This document shows, in pieces, positions 43,724 through 52,390 of a stretch of DNA of 64,000 nt. A program made the translations under genes and the position numbers. Below the pieces are notes generated by a model. The model was not told the DNA's origin. It did not search any database and worked only from the letters and a program-made list of their open reading frames with translations. The DNA is from Bog-473 sp963701955. GTDB lineage: Bacteria > Actinomycetota > Acidimicrobiia > Acidimicrobiales > RAAP-2. The DNA is taken from the NCBI GenBank assembly GCA_963701955.1, contig OY969694.1:372001-436000 (forward strand), read 5' to 3'. Numbering within the stretch: the stretch's first letter is position 1; the number at the start of each line of letters is the position of its first letter.

Positions 43724-44988
43724 CGGGGAATCGCCGCAGCGGGGGTGGGCGATGCCGCAGACATCGTGATGAAGTCGCGGGCCCACCAGGGCTGGAAGTA
43801 CCGGCCCGGAGTGCCCGCCATGGAGGGCACGAGCTCGGAGCCGTTGAGTGGGCTCGCCGGGCCTGTCGGTGTCGACGGCTGATACGTGCTGAAGTTGACC
43901 CAATCGGTGTTGATGTCCAGCTCCATTGCCCGAATCGCGCCGGCCCGGACCAGGATCGTCGCCAGGTCGGCGATGTTGAGCCCGGGACCGCCGACGTACA
44001 CGAGAGCCCCGTCGGCGGTCACGCCGAGGCCGGATCGCCATACGTAGAGGCCGCCACCGAGCGTCCTGCCCCAATCGGCGGTGCTCCCGCTGTAGACGGC
44101 GGGCACCACCTGGCCGCCGTCGACCAGAAGATCGAGGTTCTGTCGCACCGACACGACATCGGGTGTCATTGTGACGTCTCGTCCCCACTGCCCGATCGTC
44201 GACGAGCCGTCCTTGTGGATCACGAACGAGGCTGCTCCATTGCGCAACGGGATCACCGCCTTGGCGTCGGTGTAGTAGCCGCCATTGGCGTCGGACATCA
44301 AGAACCCGGCGTTGAACGCGGCGACCGTCGTCGGGGCGTCCGCCGCAGAGATCGGGGCGGTATGGCTGTAGGGGCCACCACCGGGTATCTGGCTTCCCGA
44401 GTACAAGGTGGGGTGGAGCAACTTGGTGTCCATCCAGGCGACGCCCACGACGTAGCTGGTGTGGATCGCACTCGGGCGAAGCATGGTCTCGTAAATGGCC
44501 GGAACCCCACGCACCGGCCGTCCCACCGGTGACCACTGGCCTTCCCCGGCGACCGGTGGGCTGGCCAGAGGGACGATCGGGGCCGGAACGGCAAGATGGG
44601 CCGGCGTGGCGAGCGCCGGATTCGGACCGGTCGCGTGCGAGGCATTGGAAGTCCGGATGGCGCCGCGCGGCAACGCGCCCCCAACCTTGGGCTGGTGGTG
44701 CGAGTACCACTGATTCTCCGCCCACACGACAAGCGACCCTCCGCCGTGGTCGCGGACCCACTCCGCAGCCCGTGCTCCGACGGACGTGCCCAATGCCGGA
44801 TTGGTCAGTGCGATACCGAAGGAGATGCCGAACCACATCAACGGGACGACGAGCATGACCGCCACCACGGCCAGGACGAGCCGGCGACGTCGGTGGACCC
44901 GCGACCGCGACCAGCGCGGGCGGTCCCCGGGGTGTGGGTCGGGGCTTTGTGATGCGAGGTCGGGTGGCTCGACGGGAGCGGTCAGCAC
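43720..44988 (-). CDS. Membrane-anchored phosphodiester glycosidase-domain (NAGPA) protein
   Basis: A 422-aa protein. A basic cytoplasmic start (RWSRSRVHRRRR) and one membrane segment (about 35-58) anchor an extracellular domain. The C-terminal 220 residues match the PF09992 NAGPA fold: TTVAAFNAGFLMSDANGGYY, GRTLGGGLYVWRSGLGVTAD and AIRAMELDINTDWVNFSTY. Such domains cleave sugar-phosphodiester bonds. GTG 44988 overlaps the ferredoxin stop by seven bases. Its place just before UbiA-DprE1-DprE2 suggests processing of a cell-wall or polyprenyl-linked glycan; this is inference. Confidence 0.82.
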   Translation of the reverse strand: MLTAPVEPPDLASQSPDPHPGDRPRWSRSRVHRRRRLVLAVVAVMLVVPLMWFGISFGIALTNPALGTSVGARAAEWVRDHGGGSLVVWAENQWYSHHQPKVGGALPRGAIRTSNASHATGPNPALATPAHLAVPAPIVPLASPPVAGEGQWSPVGRPVRGVPAIYETMLRPSAIHTSYVVGVAWMDTKLLHPTLYSGSQIPGGGPYSHTAPISAADAPTTVAAFNAGFLMSDANGGYYTDAKAVIPLRNGAASFVIHKDGSSTIGQWGRDVTMTPDVVSVRQNLDLLVDGGQVVPAVYSGSTADWGRTLGGGLYVWRSGLGVTADGALVYVGGPGLNIADLATILVRAGAIRAMELDINTDWVNFSTYQPSTPTGPASPLNGSELVPSMAGTPGRYFQPWWARDFITMSAASPTPAAAIPR

Positions 44989-45197
44989 TCCCGTTCCACC
45001 AGGTGGAGCGCTTGGCACGGGCACGCCCGCACGGCGCGGGCGGCGGCGTCGAACAGTGCCGGTCCGACCTCTCCCTCCCGAACGACCGGGTACCCCCAGC
45101 GGTCGACCTCGATCTTCTCCGGAAGCAGCTCGGCGCAGACGCCCCGCCCGCCGCAGGCGACGGGATCGACGACCACCTCCAGGTACCGAGTCTTCAT
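44982..45197 (-). CDS. Small 3Fe-4S-type ferredoxin
   Basis: A 71-aa cytoplasmic electron carrier. CGGRGVC (Cys-x5-Cys) near residues 15-21 and ACPCQALHL near the C-terminus give the C-x5-C...C-P pattern of single-cluster ferredoxins that serve P450s and flavoenzymes; the position of the missing Cys holds Gly. The ATG overlaps the NuoF-like stop (ATGA) and its end overlaps the NAGPA gene. It probably accepts electrons from the NuoF-like protein. Confidence 0.88.
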   Translation of the reverse strand: MKTRYLEVVVDPVACGGRGVCAELLPEKIEVDRWGYPVVREGEVGPALFDAAARAVRACPCQALHLVEREC

Positions 45198-46504
45198 GAG
45201 CGGTGCACCAGCCTAGGGCGAACCACGGGGTCGAGCAGAGGCAGGAGGCGAGGGGCATGGGTGCGCCCGCACGGGCCCCTGCGCTGGTGGGTGGCCACCT
45301 CCTGGGCGAAGAGGGCCAATCCGGAGGTGACGAATCGGGCGACGCCGTCAGGATGGCGGCAGGCGCCGCGGCCCACCACCAGGTCACAGGTCTCGAGTAT
45401 CCGCTCAACTCGGCCGGTTCGGGTCCCGCCGTAGGCAAGCTCGTCCATGGCATCGGCGATCTCCGCCAGGCCGTGCACGCACGGACCGCACTGTCCGGCC
45501 CCCTGGCTCTGCATGAATCGGACGACATCGGCCATCTCGGCCAGCGGACACACGTCGTGACCCAGCAGGGCGACGATTCCCGGCCCGAGTGTTGCGCCGG
45601 CCTGTCGGACCCCCTTCTCGCTGAGAGCGAGGGTGGCGAAGGTGTCCGGCGCAACCCAGGCACCGCCGTAGCCACCCAGGAGGACGCCCTGGGCGTCGGC
45701 CAAATCGGCGCGCGACACTCCTGTGGCGTCGACCAGGCTCGAGCCGAGCACCGCCTCGGTGACGAGCGGGCCCCGACCTTGGGTCACCGTCATCAGCATG
45801 GTCCCCGGGGCGCCGGACGTGCCGACGCTGCGGAACCAGGCGGCGCCGAAGCGTGCGATGAGAGCGACGTGGGCCAGTGTCTCCGCGTTCTGGACAAGCG
45901 TGGGTCGACCACCTGCACCGTGCTCGCGGATGGAGCGGAGCCCGGTGAATGACGGGACGGCGGCGCGCCGGCCGTTCAGTGCAGCGACGACGGCGCTCTC
46001 CTGGCCGGCGAGGTATGTGTCGGGCGCGCGCTTGACCTCCACCTCCACGGCGTCGGGGTGGAAGGTTCGCCTTTCTTCGACGGCGGATGTGACCGCAGGC
46101 ATCACCGCATTGGGGACGTAGAGCACGGCGCGGCGCGCCTGCAGGGCCGTGGCCGCGAGAGCGAGCCCGTCGAGCACGAGGTGGGGTGCGCGGGTGAGCA
46201 GCAACGCGTCCTTCCGGCTGGCCGGCTCGCTCTCCGCTCCGTTCGCCACCACGACGGGTCGGCGCGCGCCGCTCGCCACCCCGCGCCACTTCGTGGCCAC
46301 GGGGAACCAGGCCCCCCCTCGTCCGGTGAGACCGCTGGCCTCGACCTCGTCGAGGAGCGCCGGAGCAGGGGAAGGGAGGTGACCCCAGCGAGCCAGGTGA
46401 CTCTCGAAGGTGGGATCGGGGTCGCTTTCGCCGTCCATTCCGTGCAGCAGTCGCGCCCCGGTCCCGGATCCGGCCTGGGGGCGGTCACGCATTGAGGTGC
46501 TCAT
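45194..46504 (-). CDS. NuoF-like NADH/FMN-binding iron-sulfur protein
   Basis: A 436-aa relative of the NuoF/HoxF 51-kDa subunit. SGLTGRGGAWFPVATKW is the NADH/FMN glycine loop, VVANGAESEPASRKDALLL the conserved NGxExEP stretch, and an SLBB-like middle region follows. The C-terminal cluster motif is reduced: GQCGPCVHGL supplies two cysteines where NuoF has three (SCGxCxPC), with further Cys in ILETCDL and GRGACRHPDG. So the 4Fe-4S site may be altered. It probably passes electrons from NAD(P)H to the ferredoxin or to the ferric-reductase-like protein. Start and stop overlap neighbours by ATGA. Confidence 0.85.
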   Translation of the reverse strand: MSTSMRDRPQAGSGTGARLLHGMDGESDPDPTFESHLARWGHLPSPAPALLDEVEASGLTGRGGAWFPVATKWRGVASGARRPVVVANGAESEPASRKDALLLTRAPHLVLDGLALAATALQARRAVLYVPNAVMPAVTSAVEERRTFHPDAVEVEVKRAPDTYLAGQESAVVAALNGRRAAVPSFTGLRSIREHGAGGRPTLVQNAETLAHVALIARFGAAWFRSVGTSGAPGTMLMTVTQGRGPLVTEAVLGSSLVDATGVSRADLADAQGVLLGGYGGAWVAPDTFATLALSEKGVRQAGATLGPGIVALLGHDVCPLAEMADVVRFMQSQGAGQCGPCVHGLAEIADAMDELAYGGTRTGRVERILETCDLVVGRGACRHPDGVARFVTSGLALFAQEVATHQRRGPCGRTHAPRLLPLLDPVVRPRLVHRS

Positions 46505-47619
46505 CGTGACGCGCTCCCCGAGACTTGTCCGCTCAGGGTTCCTGCGGCCGGATCGAGCGACAGTTCCATGGCCAGGTCGAGCGGGCCCGAGGATCCGTTG
46601 ACGACTGCGGCGACGTTGGATCCGTCGAGCGCGGTCACCTGACCACTTTGGGGACCGAACGACACGGCGCTCCGGCGCATCACGACGCCGCCGTTCTCGG
46701 CCGGCCCCACGATCTGCACCACCAGGGGATCCGAGGCGTTGGCCAAGTGGAGCGTCAGCGTGACCTGAGCGTTGCCGCTCGCATCGGGCGCGGTGGTCGA
46801 CACCGTCCCCGTGACCGACGTCGTGAAGGGGAGGCTGGGGATGGGCGGAAGCACGGCGGGCCCTGTCGTGTGGGAGCTCGCGGGAGCCGTGCCCTGGGTG
46901 TACGAGGTCGCCGACGCACCCGAGAGCGCGGCGAGCAGCGACGGGGAGGTGCCGGCACGGTGGCTCCAACCCGGTCGGAGAGGCCCGACGAGCGCAAAGA
47001 CCGCCATGGCGAGCACCACCGCGGCGGCGCCGAATCCGGCGGCCAACCGCCGGGAGGGGGAGGCAGCTCGTCCGACCACTACGCGCCAGACCACGGCCAC
47101 GACGACCGACCCCACACAACCGGCGTACACGAGCATGGCGCCGGGCAGGCGGGAGTCCGAGCCCGCCCCGAGCCCATGGACGGCGGCGACAGGCCAGCAG
47201 GCGTAGGCCAGCCAGTGCACGCCGCGCCACGCCGCCGTGCCGATGCGCCGACGCAAGGCGCTCGTCACGGCCACGGCGAGCAACATGTCGAAGGCCAGCG
47301 CGCCGAGTCCCACCCAGATCGGGCGGTACGGCGAGCGGAAGGGGATCACCGCGTCGGAGAGCCCGATCGGCACGTAGCCGTCACCGACGGTGGACACGAC
47401 GTGGATCCCGATCAGGGCCAGGCAGAACAGGGAGAGGTTCCGGTGCAACGACTGGGAGAAGAATCGCGGCCAATGCTGGGTGGTCCATCCGACAGAGGCC
47501 ACCGTGCCCAGGATCACCGTGGCCGAGAGCATCACGAGCGCGACGAGCCCGCTTGACCGCGTGAGGTACCACAGCGCCGTCGACCCGTGGCCCACCGTGG
47601 CGAGCCCGACCGTGCTCAT
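46501..47619 (-). CDS. Ferric-reductase-like transmembrane protein with extracytoplasmic tail and flavinylation-like motif
   Basis: A 372-aa membrane protein. Six N-terminal segments (about 16-215) carry four His suitable for two b-hemes: His59, His73, His135 and His148, as in ferric reductase/MsrQ-type domains. The tail (220-372) is Ser/Thr/Gly-rich and probably outside. It includes SGASATS at 233-239, very like the SGATxTS motif where ApbE attaches FMN in FMN-binding domains, although the rest of that domain is missing. ApbE is encoded immediately upstream. Trans-membrane electron transfer is inferred. ATG 47619 overlaps the ApbE stop. Confidence 0.82.
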   Translation of the reverse strand: MSTVGLATVGHGSTALWYLTRSSGLVALVMLSATVILGTVASVGWTTQHWPRFFSQSLHRNLSLFCLALIGIHVVSTVGDGYVPIGLSDAVIPFRSPYRPIWVGLGALAFDMLLAVAVTSALRRRIGTAAWRGVHWLAYACWPVAAVHGLGAGSDSRLPGAMLVYAGCVGSVVVAVVWRVVVGRAASPSRRLAAGFGAAAVVLAMAVFALVGPLRPGWSHRAGTSPSLLAALSGASATSYTQGTAPASSHTTGPAVLPPIPSLPFTTSVTGTVSTTAPDASGNAQVTLTLHLANASDPLVVQIVGPAENGGVVMRRSAVSFGPQSGQVTALDGSNVAAVVNGSSGPLDLAMELSLDPAAGTLSGQVSGSASR

Positions 47620-48578
47620 GCGCACCTCGTGGCGTGACGATCGTCGGCCGGGCGCGGCCACGCCGACGTGGAGGTGACCCACCCGTCCAGCCGGACCAGC
47701 CGGGCCGGAAGCCCGAGGTCCTCGAGCCACGCGACAGCAGACGTCCCGCGCACGACGGCGGCCGTCGACGCACCGTTGGCCTGAACGCACGAGGACGCCG
47801 CCACGGTCGCCGTCCGCCAGCAGGTCTCTGCGGGGAGCCCCGTGCGGGGGTTCACGATGTGGTGGACGTCCTGCCGGCCCAGGCGCCAGCGCCGCATTCC
47901 GATCCCCGAGGATGCCAACCCGCCCGAACGGAGGGTGATCACCTCGGCTGGTTCAGCCGAGGTGCAGCGGTCGGCCACGCCAACGACGAAGCCGCCTTCG
48001 GGTGCGGGACCCGCGACCGCCACGTCACCGCCGAGCGACACCAACACCCCGCATCCGAGCCGATCGCCGATGGCGAGCGCCGCCCGGTCGGCGGCCAGCG
48101 CTTTGGCCGTGGCGCCGAGGTCGAGCTTCGTGCCCGCGGGGAGGGTGACGGTGCGCCGCGCCGGGTCGATGCCGACGGACCGCCACCCGGAGACCGGGCT
48201 CCGGGGCGGGAGGGTACCCGAGACGCCATCGCGCACGTCGGCGAAATCGCGGTCGTAGCCCAACCGGTTCATGGCTGCGCCGACCGTCGGGTCGACCAAT
48301 CCACCGGTCGATTCGGCCACCGCCAGGGCAACCGCCACCGCCTCGAAGAGCCCGTTCCCCACAGGTGTCTCGCGGCCGGCCGAGGCGTTGAGCATGGACA
48401 ATTCGGAATCGGCCTTGAAGCGGTTCGCCACCCGGTCGATGCGCTCGAGCTCCCGGTAGAGGAGCTCAGTGGCCGCCACGAGTGCCGTCGGGTCGGTCAC
48501 CTCGACCTCGGCAACGGTCCCCAGGGCACGGGTCCGGTAGATCAGGGGCCTCGGGGTGGACGTGGGGAACCGTCGCAT
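47616..48578 (-). CDS. apbE: FAD:protein FMN transferase
   Basis: A 320-aa ApbE-family flavin transferase that links FMN to Thr/Ser of exported proteins using FAD and Mg2+. RVANRFKADSELSMLNASAG, VDPTVGAAMNRLGYDRDF and LDLGATAKALAADRAALAIG are the family blocks, and VSLGGDVAVAG and VHHIVNPRTGLPAE complete the active site. No signal peptide or lipobox is visible, so it may act inside. ATG 48578 overlaps the preceding stop (TGATG). The next gene carries a candidate target motif. Confidence 0.93.
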   Translation of the reverse strand: MRRFPTSTPRPLIYRTRALGTVAEVEVTDPTALVAATELLYRELERIDRVANRFKADSELSMLNASAGRETPVGNGLFEAVAVALAVAESTGGLVDPTVGAAMNRLGYDRDFADVRDGVSGTLPPRSPVSGWRSVGIDPARRTVTLPAGTKLDLGATAKALAADRAALAIGDRLGCGVLVSLGGDVAVAGPAPEGGFVVGVADRCTSAEPAEVITLRSGGLASSGIGMRRWRLGRQDVHHIVNPRTGLPAETCWRTATVAASSCVQANGASTAAVVRGTSAVAWLEDLGLPARLVRLDGWVTSTSAWPRPADDRHATRCA

Positions 48579-48934
48579 CAACTGGCTCCGCTGGTGATCC
48601 GGGGTCGGCCTGACGAACCCTGCACGGGAGTGGACGGAGGCTGCAACGGCGTCTGCACCTGTGCCGAGCCTCCCGCCTGGGTGCCCGTGTTGCCGGTGCC
48701 GCCGGTCGCGCCGCCGGTCGCAGCTCCACCCGATCCGGCCACGGTTCCCGTCGGGGCGGCGGAATGTCCCGGGAAGGCCTTGGCCAGGTACAGGCCGAAT
48801 GCACCCACCGCCGTGATCGTGGCCACGGCGATGGCCGCGGTGGTCGAGGACAGCCGGCCGAGCGCGTCATCGCGCCGCCGTACCGCCGCTTGCCGCCGTT
48901 GGGCCTGGCTCACCTTCTTCACACGCGTCTTCAC
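48578..48934 (-). CDS. Small single-span membrane protein with Gly/Thr-rich tail
   Basis: Unrecognised 118-aa protein. A basic cytoplasmic start (VKKVSQAQRRQAAVRRR), one membrane segment (about 32-54, AAIAVATITAVGAFGLYLA) and a low-complexity extracellular tail rich in Gly, Thr, Ala and Pro. Its position before ApbE matches that of FMN-binding proteins in similar actinobacterial clusters, but no FMN-binding domain is present. It may be a spacer or scaffold for the redox complex. GTG start with a weak ribosome site, 51 bases after the histidine kinase stop. Confidence 0.65.
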   Translation of the reverse strand: MKTRVKKVSQAQRRQAAVRRRDDALGRLSSTTAAIAVATITAVGAFGLYLAKAFPGHSAAPTGTVAGSGGAATGGATGGTGNTGTQAGGSAQVQTPLQPPSTPVQGSSGRPRITSGAS

Positions 48935-48985
48935 TGCAGAGAACGGTACGGACCGACCCTGACGCCGAGATGAAGAATTCCCGGT

Positions 48986-50257
48986 TCAGGATAAGGATCG
49001 CGTAAGGCCGGCGTCGGGGGTTGCCGGCCGGCCACGCCGGTGCGGCGTTCGACGCCACGACACGGCCATGTGCGCACCGCCGAGCTCGGAGACCCCGATC
49101 TCCCAGTTGCCTTGCGTCGAATGGACCGCGGCGTCGGCGATTGCCAGGCCCAGCCCGGTGCCGGCGGTGGTGTCGCTGGCCCGGTGGAAGCGGTCGAAGA
49201 CCGCGTCGCGCTGGTCCTCGGGGATGCCTGGCCCCGAATCGTCGACCCGGAGCTCGACTCGTCCTCCGGTGGCCCCCACGCTCACCGTGACCCGGCCTCC
49301 CTCGCCGGCGAACTTGCAGGCGTTGTCGATCAGCGCGCCGGCCAGGCGGTCCACCAGCTCCGCGTCGGCCTCAATCGTGCACGGCCCGGCGTCGTCGCAT
49401 TTCACGTCGAGGTCCACTGATTGCGCCGCGGCCACCGCGGCGAATCGTTGCGCGCAGGACCGGACCACCTCGACGACGTCCGTGACCTCCAGCTCGCCCT
49501 CGGTCACCGGTCGGTCGTCGGCCCGGGCCAGCCACAGCAGGTCTTCGACAATGGCGCGCAGGCGCCTCCCCTCAGCCCCGATCCGCTCCAGGACGCTGCG
49601 GTAGTCCTGTGCGGTGCGCTCCCGGTCCAACGCGAGCTGGACCTCGGCCTCGATCACCGAGATCGGTGTCCGCAGCTCGTGGGAGGCGTCCGCCGTGAAT
49701 TCGGCTTGGCGCCGTCGCACCAGTTCGGACGGCGCTGACGCCCGCAGGCCCACGATCGTCGCCCCCGTGAACACGGCGACGGCCAGGATCACCCCGAACA
49801 CCAGTTCCGCCAGGTAGAGGGTGGTCCGGATGTTCGACGCGTTCGAGAGACTCTCGCCGGCCACCAGCACCGTCCCGCTCTCGCGAAGCGAGTCGAAGCG
49901 CAAGGTCGAGGATCCGACGGCGAGGGTCACCGGGCTCGTGCCCCACGTGCGGGCGGGCAACGCCGGCGCACCGGGGGTGAGCGCAGTCACCTGTCCGGAG
50001 GGGGAGATCGACCAGAGGAAGGTGGGTGCATCGTCGAGGTCGGTGCCCGAGGCTGCGCCGGCCCGCGGCAGCGCCAGGGTCTGTGAGCGCACATCGTTCA
50101 ACCGATCCGCCAACCGGTTGTCCATCGTGGTGACCACGTGGTGGGTCACCACCAGGTTGAGGACCAGCGCGGCCACCATGTAGCCCGCCATGACGATCAC
50201 GGTGGCGATACCAGCGACGCGGAACGCGGCCGTACGGTGCTCGTTGCCGTCCGTCAC
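48986..50257 (-). CDS. Sensor histidine kinase
   Basis: A 423-aa membrane sensor. Two membrane segments (about 15-37 and 146-170) flank an extracytoplasmic sensor of about 105 residues with no known domain. The dimerisation helix has ADASHELRTPIS with phospho-acceptor His193, then the N box (DNACKFAGEGG), G1 (VDDSGPGIPEDQR) and G2 (TAGTGLGLAIAD). GTG 50257 overlaps the response regulator stop (GTGA). It heads, with the regulator, the redox/arabinan operon, so it likely senses an envelope or redox signal controlling these genes. Confidence 0.92.
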   Translation of the reverse strand: MTDGNEHRTAAFRVAGIATVIVMAGYMVAALVLNLVVTHHVVTTMDNRLADRLNDVRSQTLALPRAGAASGTDLDDAPTFLWSISPSGQVTALTPGAPALPARTWGTSPVTLAVGSSTLRFDSLRESGTVLVAGESLSNASNIRTTLYLAELVFGVILAVAVFTGATIVGLRASAPSELVRRRQAEFTADASHELRTPISVIEAEVQLALDRERTAQDYRSVLERIGAEGRRLRAIVEDLLWLARADDRPVTEGELEVTDVVEVVRSCAQRFAAVAAAQSVDLDVKCDDAGPCTIEADAELVDRLAGALIDNACKFAGEGGRVTVSVGATGGRVELRVDDSGPGIPEDQRDAVFDRFHRASDTTAGTGLGLAIADAAVHSTQGNWEIGVSELGGAHMAVSWRRTPHRRGRPATPDAGLTRSLS

Positions 50258-50922
50258 GCGTCGACCAGCCGGTAGCCCGTGCCGCGCACGGTCTCGATCT
50301 GCGCGTGGCTTCCGGCCAGCTTGGCGCGGAGCCTCGCCATATGGACGTCGATCGTGTTCGACCCGACGGCGTCGGCCTCGTCCTCCCAGACCTGGGTGGC
50401 GATGACCCGGCGTGTGAGCACCGCTGGCGTCCTGCGCAGCAGCAACTCCACCAGTGAGGTCTCCGTCGCGGTGAGCGCGACCGTTTCCCCGGCCACGGTC
50501 ACCGACCGGGTTGCCGGGTCGAACCGGAGATCGGCACATTCGAGCACAGGGTCGAGCGCCAGCGGGGGGCGGCGTTGGAGAGCCTGGAGCCGCGCCAGCA
50601 GCTCGGCGAAATCGAACGGCTTGACCAGGTAGTCGTCGGCTCCCTCGTTCAGTCCGGTCACCCGGTCAGCCGGGGCGTCGCGGGCCGTGAGGAGCAGGAT
50701 CGGCGTGCGGTCGCCGGCGCGCCGGGCGTCATGCACCACCTCGATTCCCGTGCGAGCCGGCATCCTCCAGTCCAACACGGCGACGTCGTAGTCGTACGCG
50801 CGCAGGTGCCGGAGCGCCGACTCGCCGTCGGCGACGGCGTCGACGACGTAGCCCTTCTCGCGCAGCCCACGCTCGAGCACGGAGCGGAGGCCGGCGTCGT
50901 CCTCGGCGACCAGCACCCTCAT
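50254..50922 (-). CDS. OmpR/PhoB-family response regulator
   Basis: A 222-aa regulator. The receiver domain (1-115) has acidic EDD at 7-9, phospho-acceptor Asp51 in AVLDWRMP, the Thr in LLLTARDA and Lys in DDYLVKPFDF. The C-terminal winged helix (about 125-220) ends GTGYRLVDA, as in PhoB/OmpR members. First gene of the 11-gene operon running to DprE2; its promoter must lie in 50923-51046, shared divergently with the Thr-rich protein gene. No tandem operator repeats were obvious there. Confidence 0.93.
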   Translation of the reverse strand: MRVLVAEDDAGLRSVLERGLREKGYVVDAVADGESALRHLRAYDYDVAVLDWRMPARTGIEVVHDARRAGDRTPILLLTARDAPADRVTGLNEGADDYLVKPFDFAELLARLQALQRRPPLALDPVLECADLRFDPATRSVTVAGETVALTATETSLVELLLRRTPAVLTRRVIATQVWEDEADAVGSNTIDVHMARLRAKLAGSHAQIETVRGTGYRLVDA

Positions 50923-51046
50923 GGTGGGCCGCCACGAGGCGGTGAATGACCGTCGGACATGCGGCCCAAGGCTAGGAGCTTCGGGTCTCAGTGGGCATGA
51001 CGCCTGCGTTCATCGGTTGTTCAGGTTCACCCGTTAGGGTCCCGGA

Positions 51047-51445
51047 GTGCCCAGGGAGACCGGTCGTCGAGCCCCCTCGCCCGCCGCCCGGGCCCGGGCG
51101 CGGAGGCGGATCCGCCGACTGACCGGGAGCTCGGTCTTCCTGGCCGGGGGGGTGACCGTGTGGATGGGTGTGACGGTGGCCCACGAGCATCCGGGGTCCT
51201 CTGCCGGCGCCAACGTCACCACGACGACGGCGCTCCCGACCTCCTCGACGACCTCCTCGTCCACGACGACCTCGACGACCGCCCCGGCCACAACGACGTC
51301 CACGACGGACCCGGCGTCTGGGGCCTCCACGCCGTCGTCGACGACCTCCACGACGACACTGCCTCCGACAACCACCACGACGACGCCGCCCACCACCACG
51401 ACGACGCGCCCGGTGACCACGTCGGGCGGGTCCTCCCACCACTGA
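51047..51445 (+). CDS. Membrane-anchored Thr/Ser-rich mucin-like protein
   Basis: A 132-aa protein from GTG 51047. An Arg-rich cytoplasmic start (ARARARRRIRRLTG), a single hydrophobic segment (about 28-46, SSVFLAGGVTVWMGVTVAH), then about 80 residues almost entirely of Thr, Ser, Pro and Ala. This is a surface stalk probably open to O-glycosylation. It has no catalytic domain. It is divergent from the response regulator gene. The low-complexity DNA makes false long frames on the other strand. Real expression is likely but the function is unknown. Confidence 0.6.
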   Translation: MPRETGRRAPSPAARARARRRIRRLTGSSVFLAGGVTVWMGVTVAHEHPGSSAGANVTTTTALPTSSTTSSSTTTSTTAPATTTSTTDPASGASTPSSTTSTTTLPPTTTTTTPPTTTTTRPVTTSGGSSHH

Positions 51446-51571
51446 GGTCCGTCTTCGGCGGGTCCTCCGGCACGGACGGACCGTGTTCGGCGAAGCGGGC
51501 GAGTTGCACCTCGCCGGTGTCGCGCCAATGATGACCCGGCTCGGGGCCCGTGCGCAGAATCAGGGGACGAC

Positions 51572-52204
51572 GTGGAAGAGTTTCTGAAGTCAGCCGGCTA
51601 CGGGGCGATCTTCGTCCTGAGCTTCATCTCCGCCATGGGTCTCCCCGTGGGTGCAGAGGTGGCCCTCATCTACGGCGGAGTCCTGGCCAGCGGGCAGGTT
51701 CCCGGCGAGGGGAAGCCGCTCTCACTGGCCGTGGTGATCCTGGTGGCCCTGGCCGGCGAGGTGACGGGTTCGGCGGCCGGGTACGGCATCGGCCGCTACG
51801 GCGGTCGTGCGCTGGTGGACAAGGTGGGCAAGTACGTCCTGCTCACGCACAAGGACCTGGACCGGGCCGAGGCATGGTTCGCCCGCCGGGGTGAGCCCGT
51901 GGTCTTCTTCGGCCGCTTCATCCCACTGCTCCGCTCCTTCGTCTCGTTCGCCGCCGGACTTGGAGAGATGGCGGTGGCCAAATTCATGCTCTTCACGGTC
52001 GTCGCCTGTGCGATCTGGTGCGCCGCGCTGTGCTCGTTGGGCTACAGCCTGGGCAGCAGCTACAACCATGTGCTCAAGGCATTCAACTTCGCCGGGTACG
52101 TCGTCGGCGCCGTGGCGGTGGTGGCCGTCGTCCTGGTCTTCTGGCACCGCCTCCGTGCCTACCGGCGCGAGCGGCACACGGGCGGTACCGAGTCCGAGGC
52201 CTGA
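51572..52204 (+). CDS. DedA-family membrane protein
   Basis: A 210-aa integral membrane protein of the DedA/SNARE-associated family, linked to lipid (undecaprenyl-phosphate or phosphatidylethanolamine) flipping and envelope proton balance. ISAMGLPVGAEVALIYGGVL is the re-entrant start with the conserved Glu, GYGIGRYGG the first G-rich block, and VVFFGRFIPLLRSFVSFAAG the FxRFxPxxR motif with its essential Arg. GTG 51572 has GGGGA upstream. Four to five membrane segments. The C-terminal tail is basic and short. Confidence 0.92.
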   Translation: MEEFLKSAGYGAIFVLSFISAMGLPVGAEVALIYGGVLASGQVPGEGKPLSLAVVILVALAGEVTGSAAGYGIGRYGGRALVDKVGKYVLLTHKDLDRAEAWFARRGEPVVFFGRFIPLLRSFVSFAAGLGEMAVAKFMLFTVVACAIWCAALCSLGYSLGSSYNHVLKAFNFAGYVVGAVAVVAVVLVFWHRLRAYRRERHTGGTESEA

Positions 52205-52390
52205 GCTCCGCCCTCGGCGGTCGCAACGCTCGCACAATGCGCGTCGTGCGCCGCACGCAGGACGCCGTGTCGGACAACTCAGCGTCGACGGGAGTCAAGC
52301 GGGCCGGGGAACATACCGAAATGGGACCACGTCGGGATCACGGCACGTGGGTGGTCCGGCGCTTCGAACCGTTCGGAAGCAGGGGAGTCC

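Noticed and set aside
51220..51420. ACGACC-type tandem repeats
   Set aside because: Explained by Thr/Ser codons of the mucin-like protein.
51034..51528. Val-rich minus-strand frame
   Set aside because: It is the antisense reading of the Thr-rich low-complexity gene; long Val/Glu runs come only from the repeat.
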